Shown here in pieces: positions 1-8,540 of a stretch of 64,000 nt of DNA. The translations under genes and the position numbers were made by a program. The stretch comes from Anaerolineaceae bacterium (GTDB lineage Bacteria > Chloroflexota > Anaerolineae > Anaerolineales > Villigracilaceae), in contig WOUS01000006.1 in assembly GCA_009772985.1 (NCBI GenBank), forward strand, positions 121,390-185,389, written 5' to 3'. Within the stretch, counting starts at the first letter, position 1. Each line of letters opens with the position of its first letter. A model generated the notes under the pieces. That model saw nothing but the letters and a program-made list of their open reading frames with translations. It was not told where the DNA came from and searched no databases.

Positions 1-10
1 CTCTGCTCCT

Positions 11-48
11 GCGGGATTTGTAATCCCGCACGGGGATTGCAAATCCCC
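11..48. repeat. Paired intergenic hairpins
   Basis: Two adjacent perfect palindromes with 3-base loops occupy 11-29 and 32-48. Both have stems ending in GGATT/AATCC. The same doublet architecture and core recur at 9752-9798, which suggests a dispersed REP-like family. It lies just upstream of xseB. No U-run follows, so a terminator role is not supported. Confidence 0.6.
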
Positions 49-82
49 TTTGAGCCAATAAAGGATTGTTTCAGGAGACCGT

Positions 83-319
83 ATGCCAAAGTCTGAACCC
101 AAACCTGTGGAAGCCTTGACCTTCGAGGAGGCCTATGCCGAACTGGAGAAGATCGTCGCCGGGCTGGAGGCCGGGGAGGGGCCGCTGGAGGAATCCATGG
201 CGGCCTTCACGCGCGGGCAGGCGCTCATCAAACGCTGCGCCGAACTGCTGGATGGGGCCGAACTGAAGGTGAAGCAGCTCTCCGGCGAGGCGCTGGTGGA
301 CCTCGCCGAGGCGGCGTGA
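83..319 (+). CDS. xseB: Exodeoxyribonuclease VII small subunit
   Basis: This 78-residue protein matches the XseB family in length and pattern. The helical segment from about residue 14 (FEEAYAELEKIVAGLEAG) and the following PLEESMAAFTRGQALIKRC segment are the family hallmark. XseB binds several copies to XseA to form the nuclease that degrades single-stranded DNA in recombination and mismatch repair. The start is set by an AGGAGA ribosome site 6-7 bases before the ATG. xseA is not visible and may lie left of the window. The paired hairpins upstream separate it from whatever precedes. Confidence 0.93.
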   Translation: MPKSEPKPVEALTFEEAYAELEKIVAGLEAGEGPLEESMAAFTRGQALIKRCAELLDGAELKVKQLSGEALVDLAEAA

Positions 320-330
320 TTTCAGAAAGA

Positions 331-421
331 GGAATGCGGATTACACGGATTCTGCGGATTACGCCGATGTTTTGTTTGAAAAATCCGCGTAATCAGGTCA
401 ATCGGCGCAATCCGCGTTCAG
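331..421. repeat. Imperfect inverted repeat, ATTACACGGATT type
   Basis: The gap between xseB and the next gene is filled with alternating GCGGATTAC-like and AATCCGCG-like words that pair across a central AT-rich loop (ATTACGCCGAT with ATCGGCG-AAT). Similar words appear at 39046-39090, and a related CACGGA-type element occurs at 27762-27845 and 41545-41637. It looks like a small non-coding mobile palindrome rather than a regulatory site. Confidence 0.5.
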
Positions 422-467
422 GTTTTCGCGTGCGCGGCAGACCGTCAGGCGCACCAGGTATTGACTT

Positions 468-920
468 ATGAACTTCAAGGCCATTCTCGAAAACCACATC
501 CTGTGGACCGCGCTGGCGGGCTGGTTCCTGGCGCAGGCGCTCAAGATTCCGCTCGACTGTTTCCGCTCGCGCCGCTGGGACTGGGCGCTGTTCTTTGCCG
601 CGGGCGGCATGCCCAGTTCGCATTCCGCGTTGGTGGTGGCGACTGCGCTGGGGAGCGGCCTGCATTACGGCTTCGATTCGCCGGTCTTCGCGCTGGCAGT
701 GGCGGTTGCGCTGGTGGTGGTCTACGACGCCACCGGCGTGCGCCGCCAGGCCGGGATGCAGGCGGAGAAGATCAACGTGCTGGTGGCAGAATTGCTCAAA
801 GGGCATCCCATCTCGCAGAAGCAGCTGCTGGAGGTGATCGGCCACACGCCGCTGGAGGCGATTGGCGGCGTCCTGCTCGGGCTGGCGGTGGCGGTCGGGC
901 TGTGGCTGCTGTGGGGATGA
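468..920 (+). CDS. Divergent PAP2-family (DUF212) membrane protein
   Basis: The 150-residue protein resembles the DUF212/YuiD family, called divergent PAP2. The family signature GGMPSSHSALV is at about residues 46-56, followed by a VYDATGVRRQAG segment at about 85-96 and a C-terminal hydrophobic helix (about 127-149). Several membrane helices are visible. Members are distant relatives of acid phosphatase/vanadium haloperoxidase proteins but lack the full catalytic set, and their substrate is not known. It could act on a lipid phosphate, but this is inference. It stands alone between an inverted repeat and a lipoprotein gene. Confidence 0.85.
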   Translation: MNFKAILENHILWTALAGWFLAQALKIPLDCFRSRRWDWALFFAAGGMPSSHSALVVATALGSGLHYGFDSPVFALAVAVALVVVYDATGVRRQAGMQAEKINVLVAELLKGHPISQKQLLEVIGHTPLEAIGGVLLGLAVAVGLWLLWG

Positions 921-1003
921 GAAGCCTTTCGGGGGATTGTAGCCATCTCGCGGAGGTGCTACCGTGAGGATGATTTTATCCAGTTTGAGAAAAGGAGAGA
1001 AGA

Positions 1004-2857
1004 ATGTCTGCAATCCGTTTTGCCCGCCCGATCAAATTGGTGGGGATTTTGCTTGTGCTGTTCCTGCTGGCCGCGGCGTTTGGGTGCAGTCCCGCACCCG
1101 CCACGCCCCCCAGCCTCGATGGGAACCTGTCCATCTGGTATGTCGCGACCACAGGCAGCGACACCCTCAACACCTGCCACACGGCGCAGAGTCCATGTAA
1201 GACCATCTACTGGGCGGTCAGCCATGCCTACAACGGCGCTGTCATCCACATTGCGGACGGGGTATATTCCGAGCATCTCTGGATCAGCGTGAAGGGCATC
1301 AAACTCCAGGGTAGTGGACCGAATACCATCCTCGAGAATACCGGCTCGATGACCCTGGGCGGCGTCATTCGCATCGAATGTCCCAACTGCTACAGTCTGG
1401 TCAGCATTTCGGACCTGACCATCCGGAACGGGACAGCAGAGTATGGCGGCGCCATCTATGCCGCCGATGTCGAACTGACCATGAAGAACGTGACCATCCA
1501 GAACAGCACAGCCGGTTCCGGCGGGGGCATCTTCATCACCGAGACCTCCACCGTAAAACTTGATAACGTCACCATCGAAGGTTGCACTACCACGTACACG
1601 CCTGCCGTAGATGGCGGCGGCGGGATTTACAACCGGGGGACGCTGACCATAACCAATTCCACACTCAAGAACAATACAGCCGCATCGAGCGGCGGCGGGC
1701 TGTATAACCTGGGAAAAGTGAATATCTCTGCCAGCCTTTTCGAGAAGAATACCGCCGAGAATTTTGGCGGCGGTATCTTCAATTACAACCCCGGCGACCT
1801 GACCATGACGACCAGCACCCTGACAAAAAACGATGGGGGGATTGCCGGCGGTGGCCTGAATAACAACGGCGGGAAGGCGAACGTCAGCGCCAGCACCTTC
1901 GACAACAACACAGCCGGTACGGGCGGCGGCATTATGAACATGAATTATGCCCTCCTATCCATCGCCGATGTGACCATTAGCGGAAATACCGCCGATTATG
2001 GGGGAGGCGGTATTGCCAACGGCAGCGCCGATTCCACGCTGTATGCCGCCAGCCTCACCATTGCATACAACAAAGCCCCGCAGGGGGGAGGCTTTTACCA
2101 GATGGGCGGCGATCATATGTTTATCAACACGATTTTTGCTTTCAACCAGGGAGGGGACTGCAACACCGTCGGTTTGACCGGCGGGATCAATATTGTCAGT
2201 GACAGCACCTGCGGCTTCACCGGCTACGGCAGCCGTTACAACGTGGATCCGATGCTCCTTCCGCTGATAGGCAACGGCGGGCCCACCGAGACCCATGCCC
2301 TGTCTCCCAGTTCCGTGGCAATTGATACCGGGACGAACTGGCTCTGCCCGCTCACCGACCAGCGCGGCGCCCCGCGTGGGGTTGATGGCAACGGCGACGG
2401 TGTCCCCCGTGATGATGTCGGCGCGTTCGAATTCGGGACCTCGGTGATGAGCCTGACGCTGGATGTACCCATTGTGACCGCCACCCCCGGGCGCGGCATC
2501 TTCACCTTCCAGGAACCCGGCAACTGCCGCTCCGGGCCGAATATCGTCTATCCTGCGCTGACCAGCGCGCCGATTGGGACGGCTGCCCTGGTGGAAGGCC
2601 GCAACATGGACGGCTCCTGGTACCGCATCCAATTGAACGGCATCCTGTGCTGGGTGAGCGCCGGCATCGGCCTCTTCGACGGCGACCCGTTCGCCTTGCC
2701 GATCCGCGAGGCTCCGCCCACGCCAACACCGACGGAAGTCCCGCCTGTGACGGTTGTCTGCTCAGACTATACCAACCAGAGTTCCTGCGAGGCACATCCG
2801 GAGTGTTACTGGCAGCCGTTTGCCGATGTAGCTGGCGGCACTTGCCGCAATAAATAG
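1004..2857 (+). CDS. Right-handed beta-helix surface lipoprotein
   Basis: The 617-residue protein starts with a signal peptide of about 27 residues ending at AAFGC, a likely lipobox. Residues 60 to about 430 form many short repeats of GGGI/GGGL, NNTA and SxxxxN type, typical of parallel beta-helix proteins and Pmp-like repeats. A choice-of-anchor-Q-like segment (DxGTNW...TDQRGAPRGVDGNGDG) follows. Residues 490-575 resemble an SH3-like domain, then a Pro/Thr linker and a Cys-rich tail (CSDYTNQSSCEAHPECYW). AAAGGAGAG before the ATG supports the start. It is probably cell-surface anchored and could bind or cleave polysaccharide; no catalytic residues can be assigned. Confidence 0.8.
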   Translation: MSAIRFARPIKLVGILLVLFLLAAAFGCSPAPATPPSLDGNLSIWYVATTGSDTLNTCHTAQSPCKTIYWAVSHAYNGAVIHIADGVYSEHLWISVKGIKLQGSGPNTILENTGSMTLGGVIRIECPNCYSLVSISDLTIRNGTAEYGGAIYAADVELTMKNVTIQNSTAGSGGGIFITETSTVKLDNVTIEGCTTTYTPAVDGGGGIYNRGTLTITNSTLKNNTAASSGGGLYNLGKVNISASLFEKNTAENFGGGIFNYNPGDLTMTTSTLTKNDGGIAGGGLNNNGGKANVSASTFDNNTAGTGGGIMNMNYALLSIADVTISGNTADYGGGGIANGSADSTLYAASLTIAYNKAPQGGGFYQMGGDHMFINTIFAFNQGGDCNTVGLTGGINIVSDSTCGFTGYGSRYNVDPMLLPLIGNGGPTETHALSPSSVAIDTGTNWLCPLTDQRGAPRGVDGNGDGVPRDDVGAFEFGTSVMSLTLDVPIVTATPGRGIFTFQEPGNCRSGPNIVYPALTSAPIGTAALVEGRNMDGSWYRIQLNGILCWVSAGIGLFDGDPFALPIREAPPTPTPTEVPPVTVVCSDYTNQSSCEAHPECYWQPFADVAGGTCRNK

Positions 2858-2860
2858 AAG

Positions 2861-2897
2861 AATAAGAAGTCCCCGGCTACCGGGGACTTCGCTTATT
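2861..2897. terminator. Bidirectional terminator between convergent genes
   Basis: A strong hairpin (AAGTCCCCGG, loop CTAC, CCGGGGACTT), extended by AATAAG/CTTATT flanks, lies between the convergent beta-helix lipoprotein and murJ genes. The murJ stop codon falls in the loop, so half of the stem is inside the murJ reading frame. Confidence 0.8.
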
Positions 2898-4454
2898 TAA
2901 TCGGCGGTTGACAAAACCGAGCAGCGATTTCACTTCGGTGATGCGCAGCAGGAGCAGGATCAGCGCGTAGGCCGCGCCGCCGATGACGATCCCGCCGAGG
3001 GCGGTCAGCGCGGCGGGCGCGGACCGTTCGGCCTGCATCCACAGCACGAGCGCGGCGCACAGGCCGGCGGTCCCGAGCGCGGCGGCGGCGAGGCCTTTCG
3101 CCACCTGCGCGCCGCGGATTCCGTCCAGCCGTTTGTGCATCAGCAGGAAGAGTATCGCCGCTTCGATGGCGGTGGCCAGCGAGTTGGCGAGCGCCAGCCC
3201 GCCGAGCGGCAGCCAGCCGATGCGCGCGAACCAGGCCGGGAAGGTGAAACTGAAGACCACGTTCAGCCCCATCGCCGCCGCGCCCACCAGCACGGGCGTT
3301 TTCGTGTTGTGCATGGCGTAGAAGGTGCGGGCCAGGATTTCGAGCAGCGAGTGTCCCACCAGCCCGGCCGCGTACCAGAGCAGCGCCCAGGCCACCAGTT
3401 GTGTGTCGCTGGCGTCGAAATCGTAGAGCAGGGTGATGATTGGGGCGCGCAGCAGCATCAGTCCGGCCGCGGCCGGCAGCGAGAGCAGCAGCACGCCGCG
3501 CAGGGCGGCCGCCAGCGAGGCGCGGATCTCGTCCAGTTTGCCGAGGGCATACTGCGCCGAAAAGGTGGGCATGGCGGCGGTGGCGATGGACTGGGCGATG
3601 ACCGCCTGCGCCATCAGCATCAGGGCGAAGCCGTAGGAGATGGCCGAGATGCTGCCTTCCGCCATGCTCGAAGCCAGCCAGGTGTTGACCCAGAAGTTGA
3701 CCTGCACCACCGCCACGCCCAGCAGGCGCGGCCCCATCAGGCGCAGCACTTCGCCAACGGCGCGGTCCTTCCAGCCGAGGGTGGGTGTGTACGTTCCCTT
3801 GCGCCGCAGCAGGGCCGGGACTTGCAGCAGCAGGTGCGCGGCCGCGCCGATGACAACGCCGTAGGCCAGCCCGTGGATGCCGTAGCGCGGCGCGAGAACC
3901 AGCACGCCGAAGATCATCCCAAACTGGTACATCGAGGGCGCCAGCGCGGGGATGAGGAAGACCTGGTGCGAGTTGAGGATGCCCATCACCAGCCCGCTCA
4001 CGCCGAACAGCGCTGCCGAGACCAGTTGGATGCGCAGCAGCGAAACGGTCAGCGCGAACTGGGCCGGGTCCGCGGAAAAGCCCGGGGCCAGCAGGTGGCG
4101 CACGATCTGCGGGGCGAAGACCGCCGCCAGCGCGGCCAGCGCGCCCAGGATCAGCACCACCAGGTTGGCGACCGCGGAGGCCAGTTTCCAGGCGTTGCGT
4201 TTATCGTCTTTGGCGAGGAATGCGGTGAAGGTGGGGATGAAAGCCGACCCCAGCGCGCCCCCGGCGATGAGATTGAACAGCGTCTCGGAGACGCGGTTGG
4301 CGGCGAAGAAGGCGTCCAGTTCGGCGGAGGCGCCGAAGGCGCGCGCCACCAGGATGTTGCGCGCCAGCCCGGCCAGTTGCCCGAAAACGAAGGCCAGCAT
4401 CACGGTCCCGGCGGCGCGGGCGATTTGGCGGTTGGCAGACATAGGTTCACTCAT
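2877..4454 (-). CDS. murJ: Lipid II flippase MurJ
   Basis: The 525-residue polytopic protein belongs to the MurJ/MviN group of the MOP exporter superfamily, which moves lipid II across the membrane for peptidoglycan synthesis. The N-terminal ARNILVARAFGAS segment (about residues 31-43), the FIPTF motif near residue 68 and about 14 hydrophobic segments are typical, as is the length. Two starts are possible, ATG at 4454 or at 4441. A TATAAT hexamer on this strand lies only 8 bases before the 4454 ATG and there is no ribosome site, which favours a leaderless start at 4454. Confidence 0.93.
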   Translation of the reverse strand: MSEPMSANRQIARAAGTVMLAFVFGQLAGLARNILVARAFGASAELDAFFAANRVSETLFNLIAGGALGSAFIPTFTAFLAKDDKRNAWKLASAVANLVVLILGALAALAAVFAPQIVRHLLAPGFSADPAQFALTVSLLRIQLVSAALFGVSGLVMGILNSHQVFLIPALAPSMYQFGMIFGVLVLAPRYGIHGLAYGVVIGAAAHLLLQVPALLRRKGTYTPTLGWKDRAVGEVLRLMGPRLLGVAVVQVNFWVNTWLASSMAEGSISAISYGFALMLMAQAVIAQSIATAAMPTFSAQYALGKLDEIRASLAAALRGVLLLSLPAAAGLMLLRAPIITLLYDFDASDTQLVAWALLWYAAGLVGHSLLEILARTFYAMHNTKTPVLVGAAAMGLNVVFSFTFPAWFARIGWLPLGGLALANSLATAIEAAILFLLMHKRLDGIRGAQVAKGLAAAALGTAGLCAALVLWMQAERSAPAALTALGGIVIGGAAYALILLLLRITEVKSLLGFVNRRLNKRSPR

Positions 4455-4462
4455 GAGCGGGG

Positions 4463-4507
4463 ATTATACTCCACGTGTCACAACCAACCGAACGATTGCG
4501 CTATAAT
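4463..4507. promoter_or_regulatory. Divergent promoter region, murJ and phospholipase D-like gene
   Basis: A minus-strand TATAAT at 4463-4468 sits 8 bases before murJ, and a plus-strand TATAAT at 4502-4507 sits 23 bases before the next ATG. Good -35 boxes are not evident. The right-hand gene has a GAGAGGAG ribosome site and the left-hand gene has none. Confidence 0.55.
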
Positions 4508-4530
4508 CCAGCATCAACGAGAGGAGTCTT

Positions 4531-5649
4531 ATGAAACCTTTGCGCAGCCAGGCCGTTCTACTTTTTTTGGCCCTTTTCATCGTGCTCAACGCGTGCATCA
4601 CGACGCCCAGCCTGCCGCCGACCTCCACCGCCATGCCGGGGACTCCCATCACCCCCGCGCTGGCGCCCACGCTCACGCCCCTGCCCGGACCGTCAACCGG
4701 CGGCTGGCTCGAAATCTACTTCACCAGCCCGTCCGCGCCGGACGCGTCCTCTTACGAGGGCGGCCCGGACGAAATCCTGGCCGCGGCCATTGACGACGCC
4801 ATCCTTTCGGTGGACGCGGCCTCCTACAGCCTGAACCTGTGGTCCATCCGTGACGCGCTCATCCGCGCTCACCGGCGCGGCGTGGTGGTGCGCATGATCA
4901 TGGAGAGCGACAACATGGATTCGGATGAGGTCCAGGATTTGCTGGAGGCGGGGATTCCCATCGTCGGCGACCAGCGCGAGGGGCTGATGCACGACAAGTT
5001 CGTGATCATTGACCGCTCCGAGGTCTGGACCGGCTCGATGAATTTCACCACCAACGGCGCGTACGAGGACAATAACAACCTGCTCCGCCTCCGCTCGGTG
5101 CAGATCGCCGAGAATTACCTGACCGAATTCGACGAAATGTTCACCGGGGGATTCTTTGGCCCGGCCGGGGAAGCCGACACCCCATTCCCGCGCCTGACCC
5201 TGGATGGGACGCCGGTCGAAATCTACTATTCGCCGGACGACGGCGTGGCGGCGCGCATCGTTGCCCTGGTCCAGGCGGCGCAGGAAAGCATCCATTTCAT
5301 GGCGTACTCGTTCACTTCGGATGATATCGGCGGCGCGATCCGCGAGCGGGCGCAGTACGGGCTGATCGTCTCCGGCGTGATGGACAAAGGGCAGGTGGCT
5401 TCCAACCAGGGCACCGAATACGACCCGTTCCGGCAGGCCCTCCTGGATGTGCGCCTGGACGGGATCAGCGGGTTGATGCACCACAAGGTGATCATCATTG
5501 ACGAGCAGATCGTCATCACCGGTTCCTACAATTTCTCTGCCAGCGCCGAGACGCGCAACGATGAGAACGTTGTCATCATATTCGATCCGGAGGTGGCCGC
5601 GCAGTACATGATCGAGTTCCGGCGCGTCTTCGGGATGGCGCAGCCGTAG
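4531..5649 (+). CDS. Phospholipase D-like lipoprotein
   Basis: The 372-residue protein has a lipoprotein signal ending in LNAC (about residue 24), then a Thr/Pro-rich linker. Two HKD half-sites follow: HDKFVIIDRSEVWTGSMNFT at about 154-173 and HHKVIIIDEQIVITGSYNFS at about 312-331. Both halves are needed to form one active site in phospholipase D enzymes, so it is probably catalytically competent. Family members cleave phosphodiesters in lipids or nucleic acid; the Nuc/cardiolipin-synthase-like shape does not tell which. It should face outward, anchored to the membrane. A GAGAGGAG site sets the start. Confidence 0.88.
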   Translation: MKPLRSQAVLLFLALFIVLNACITTPSLPPTSTAMPGTPITPALAPTLTPLPGPSTGGWLEIYFTSPSAPDASSYEGGPDEILAAAIDDAILSVDAASYSLNLWSIRDALIRAHRRGVVVRMIMESDNMDSDEVQDLLEAGIPIVGDQREGLMHDKFVIIDRSEVWTGSMNFTTNGAYEDNNNLLRLRSVQIAENYLTEFDEMFTGGFFGPAGEADTPFPRLTLDGTPVEIYYSPDDGVAARIVALVQAAQESIHFMAYSFTSDDIGGAIRERAQYGLIVSGVMDKGQVASNQGTEYDPFRQALLDVRLDGISGLMHHKVIIIDEQIVITGSYNFSASAETRNDENVVIIFDPEVAAQYMIEFRRVFGMAQP

Positions 5650-5751
5650 GATTGCCGCTTCTATAACGTCAACGCGGGGATATCCCTTCGGGGCATACGT
5701 GGCAATCGCGTAAAACAAGAGTATACTGAAAGTGCCCCGCGGGGGTATGCC

Positions 5752-5885
5752 ACCAGCACCTTGACAACCTATTACGGAGTTTACCCTGAGCGAAGCGAAG
5801 GGCGGGCGGTTCCTACGAAGTCCGGGACGACGGCACAACCATCACCACGATCAAATACTACGCCTTCGCCGGGCAGACCATCGCC
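5752..5885 (+). pseudogene. RHS remnant interrupted by a short repeat
   Basis: Codons for TTYY (5764-5775) are in a different frame from GGSYEV (from 5805), although the two belong side by side in the usual RHS motif TTYYVGGSYEV. The 29 bases between them include a short repeat (5783-5802) with an in-frame stop. The downstream part reads without stops into the RHS core. Upstream of about 5750 no RHS sequence can be recognised, so most of the large RHS gene is gone. A TATACT at 5721-5726 is a possible -10 box. Confidence 0.6.
5783..5802. repeat. CCTGAGCGAAGCGAAGGG-type short repeat
   Basis: This is the short sequence that encodes the PERSEG peptide when translated. From general knowledge, such PERSEG-coding repeats occur in many copies in some environmental bacteria. 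Here it appears inserted into an RHS coding sequence and shifts its frame. Confidence 0.5.
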
Positions 5886-6965
5886 ATGTCCGCGCCTAAC
5901 CCCGAAAATCCCGGCACGGTGACACTCTCGTACTTCCTGACCGATCATCTGGGTTCGGTCGTAGCAATCACCAACGCCAGCGGCGTGCTGCTCGAACAGC
6001 AGCGCTACCTGCCCTTCGGCCAGGTGCGGACTCTATCCGGCTATGAGACGATCGGACTCACAGACTATGGTTACACTGGCCAGCGGGACCTCGACGCGCA
6101 GGGCAGCGCCTACTCCCTCGGCCTGATGGACTACCAGGCACGCTTCTATTCGAGCCTGACCGGACGATTCACACAGCCGGACACCTTCACGCCCGGAGGA
6201 CCGCAGGGATTGAATCGCTTCAGCTACACCGGAAATAATCCTATCAGTAGGACAGATCCAAGTGGGCATGATTATTGCGATTCGCCATATGCTGCTCCAG
6301 AAGATTGCGAGGAGGATGATGACGGGGTTTGGAGCACTCTATCGAACGTTGATGATACGCTTTCATGGTTCGGGGTCAAAGCAGAAGATTTTGATGATAC
6401 TTATAAACTTGCTATCCTAATGGCAGTATTGATAGTTGGTGCAGCATTTGCTAGAGATGGTGAAACAGCATGGGATGCTTTTAACAGGGTTTATGGGTCT
6501 ATGGAATTTAAGAAGGAGAATGGATCAGGCATGTGTGGAAACACTGAAGTAAGCGGTGGAGCGTGTACAGACAGCGCTACCAAGATAAGAGTCTGGTCAC
6601 TTTCTGGACACGGGAGTGATGATATAAAGAGGATGACAAAAAATGTTGTTCATGAGTTAGGACATGCCTATGACCGAATTAATGGATATCACTGGGCCAG
6701 TTCTTCTATGCCTGGTTGGATGACATCGGATGAGACCAACGCTCGAACTCATGTATTGCGCCCCAACCAATATGAAGGGAGGTATGATTGGCAACAAACT
6801 GGAATAAATGACCCATTTTATGGGTCTTCCTCGGAAATATTTGCGGATATGTTTATTGCATATGTTTATAATGCTTGGAACCAGAATTCTCGATACGAAG
6901 GCTATGTTACCCAAGCGCAAGGGTGGATGAATGGGTATATGCCCGGCGGAGTAAACGTACCTTAA
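5886..6965 (+). CDS. RHS repeat-associated core with metallopeptidase-like C-terminus (5' truncated)
   Basis: The first 120 residues are the RHS-associated core: DHLGSVVAITNASG, LPFGQVR, YTGQRDLD, LMDYQARFYSSLTGRFTQPD and NRFSYTGNNPISRTDPSGH. After this motif (about 6265) base use becomes AT-rich and the sequence is unrelated, as in RHS tips carrying swappable toxin domains. The C-terminal domain has VVHELGHAYDR (HExxH, about residues 256-260) and a downstream glutamate-containing SSSEIFADMF, consistent with a zinc metallopeptidase. No ribosome site precedes the ATG, and the true N-terminus is lost (see the upstream remnant). It may be silent, or serve as a donor for recombination. Confidence 0.7.
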   Translation: MSAPNPENPGTVTLSYFLTDHLGSVVAITNASGVLLEQQRYLPFGQVRTLSGYETIGLTDYGYTGQRDLDAQGSAYSLGLMDYQARFYSSLTGRFTQPDTFTPGGPQGLNRFSYTGNNPISRTDPSGHDYCDSPYAAPEDCEEDDDGVWSTLSNVDDTLSWFGVKAEDFDDTYKLAILMAVLIVGAAFARDGETAWDAFNRVYGSMEFKKENGSGMCGNTEVSGGACTDSATKIRVWSLSGHGSDDIKRMTKNVVHELGHAYDRINGYHWASSSMPGWMTSDETNARTHVLRPNQYEGRYDWQQTGINDPFYGSSSEIFADMFIAYVYNAWNQNSRYEGYVTQAQGWMNGYMPGGVNVP

Positions 6966-6997
6966 TATTTGCTATCGTGTCTGGAGAGATAGAGATT

Positions 6998-7972
6998 ATG
7001 AACTTCCAAAAGTTATTCACTATATGTGGAATATTGTTGGCCTTGACACTTGTCGTTGGTTGCGATAAATCAAATGACTTGCCTAAGGCGCCATCTCAAG
7101 TAGCATTGAGCGCGACATCAACTTTGATACCTTCACCAACACTTACGCCTGTTTTCTCCCCCACACCGACGATTATCCCTACGCTACCGGCAAATGAAGC
7201 CGATGCTTGGCTACTTGATCTATTGGCGAACAATGGTCACTGCCGCCTACCTTGTTTATGGGGTATCACACCAGGAGAGAGTACAAGCCAAAATGTGCTG
7301 ACAACTTTGGTGCCTCTCACTGATATTTCTACATTTGCGGTCTTTGGCCCGACTACCTATGGAAGTGTTACTTCTTTCGCAACTGTCTCTTTCTCTCACA
7401 TCGAGGGTGAACATGCACTCTCTGTTGGGATATCTATTCTCGGTGATAATGATACTGTTTCCTATATTGGCTTTGATGTGATGGCTGGAAAAGCAACATC
7501 AAATGGTATAGATCAGGTATTTGACTGGTCCTATTTTGGTGACCGAGTAAGTTATTATCTACTTCCCAATATCCTCACTGAGTATGGCGCTCCCTCCTCG
7601 GTGTTAATATTCTCTATGGCGAAGATTCCTCCCGATTGGCTACCTCTTGGATATTTCAAGGTTATCCTGCTATATCCAGAACAAGGAATTTTTATTCGAT
7701 ATGACACAGCGGATGTTAGATCGGTGGGAGAGAATGTACAAGGATGTTTATCAAATGCACATGTGGATATCGTACTTGCTGTTGGAGCCAGCCAAAAAAA
7801 GTATATAAATCCCTTGCCTTCAGAGTGGCAAGATGATACACCATACTACCTGCCACTTGAGGAGGCAACCTCGATGTCAGTTGATGAGTTTTATCATACA
7901 TTCAGCCAAGCTACAGTTGAATGCCTAGAGACACCTGCAAATTTGTGGCCTGTGGCCGAGGATGATAGGTAG
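6998..7972 (+). CDS. AT-rich putative lipoprotein after RHS tip
   Basis: The 324-residue protein has a signal peptide ending in LVVGC (lipobox), then a Thr/Pro-rich linker to about residue 62. The mature part begins with a pattern around NNGHCRLPCLWGITPGES, two close Cys residues followed by Trp-Gly. I have a general impression that this pattern recurs in Chloroflexota lipoproteins of unknown function. ATG at 6998 is preferred over a longer frame because it gives a complete signal peptide; GGAGAGATAGAGATT precedes it. It follows the RHS toxin-like tip by 32 bases and shares its base use. It could be an immunity protein, but the lipoprotein architecture does not require that. Confidence 0.65.
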   Translation: MNFQKLFTICGILLALTLVVGCDKSNDLPKAPSQVALSATSTLIPSPTLTPVFSPTPTIIPTLPANEADAWLLDLLANNGHCRLPCLWGITPGESTSQNVLTTLVPLTDISTFAVFGPTTYGSVTSFATVSFSHIEGEHALSVGISILGDNDTVSYIGFDVMAGKATSNGIDQVFDWSYFGDRVSYYLLPNILTEYGAPSSVLIFSMAKIPPDWLPLGYFKVILLYPEQGIFIRYDTADVRSVGENVQGCLSNAHVDIVLAVGASQKKYINPLPSEWQDDTPYYLPLEEATSMSVDEFYHTFSQATVECLETPANLWPVAEDDR

Positions 7973-7974
7973 AT

Positions 7975-8517
7975 TTGTTAGGATGTCTTTTCCTGGAGCC
8001 TCGCTCTGTTGGATGGCGTTCTAAAACAATTCCTGCAGTTACTGACCACCCATTGCTAGTTACCTCCGGCTGCCTCAATCCTGGCGATGAAATCCTGCTC
8101 ATCAACGTCAAGGGCGCGCCGGGCAAGTGGGGCAACACCGGGCATTACGAATTCCTGCACGTTGGCGGGGTGATCGGCGGCACGCTCTACTTCAACACCC
8201 CGAAAAACGGCTTCTACGGCGACAACCCCGGCGACGATACCAACATCGGCGTCTACGCCGCCAACCAGCACGTGCTGGTGATGCGCGTGCCGAACTACGC
8301 GGACGTGACCGTGAACGGCACCCTGACCGGCACCGCCTTCGACGGATACCGCTTCGGCCTGTTCGTCTTCCGTGTGGACGGGACGCTCGCAGGCAGCGGC
8401 GTCATCTATGCGGACTATCTTGGCTGGCGCGGCGGGGCGGGCGGGACCGGACCGCGTGGGGCCGGATTAAACGAAAAACGGGAGGCCGCGCCGCCTCCCG
8501 TTTTGTTGTACGATTGA
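7975..8517 (+). pseudogene. Fragment of a large surface protein
   Basis: From about codon 25 (near 8045) the frame is GC-rich and reads CLNPGDEILLINVKG, GHYEFLHVGGV, DDTNIGVYAANQHVLVMRVPNYADVTVNG and YADYLGWRGG. This resembles a module in very large secreted Gly-rich proteins of Chloroflexota and Myxococcota. Only this one module is present. The N-terminal codons look like unrelated AT-rich sequence and the last 20 codons run through a terminator hairpin. I read it as a decayed fragment, not a working gene. Confidence 0.55.
8475..8504 (+). terminator. Rho-independent terminator
   Basis: A 12-base stem (AAAACGGGAGGC / GCCTCCCGTTTT) with a 6-base loop ends in TTTT. It sits inside the end of the surface-protein fragment and in front of the convergent toxin-antitoxin operon, for which it could also act in reverse. 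Confidence 0.65.
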
Positions 8518-8540
8518 TCCGCGCGGGGCGGTTCCCGGGC

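Noticed and set aside
393..1013. Minus-strand frame over the DUF212 gene
   Set aside because: Antisense shadow through the intergenic repeat, with no ribosome site.
3135..4793. Long + strand open frame over murJ
   Set aside because: It is antisense to murJ, is extremely rich in Arg, Gln and His, and has no family features; it arises from GC-rich codon use.
6998..7972. Immunity protein for the RHS tip
   Set aside because: Position and base use fit, but the lipoprotein signal and NGHCRLPCLWG pattern look like a general Chloroflexota lipoprotein; I left the role open.
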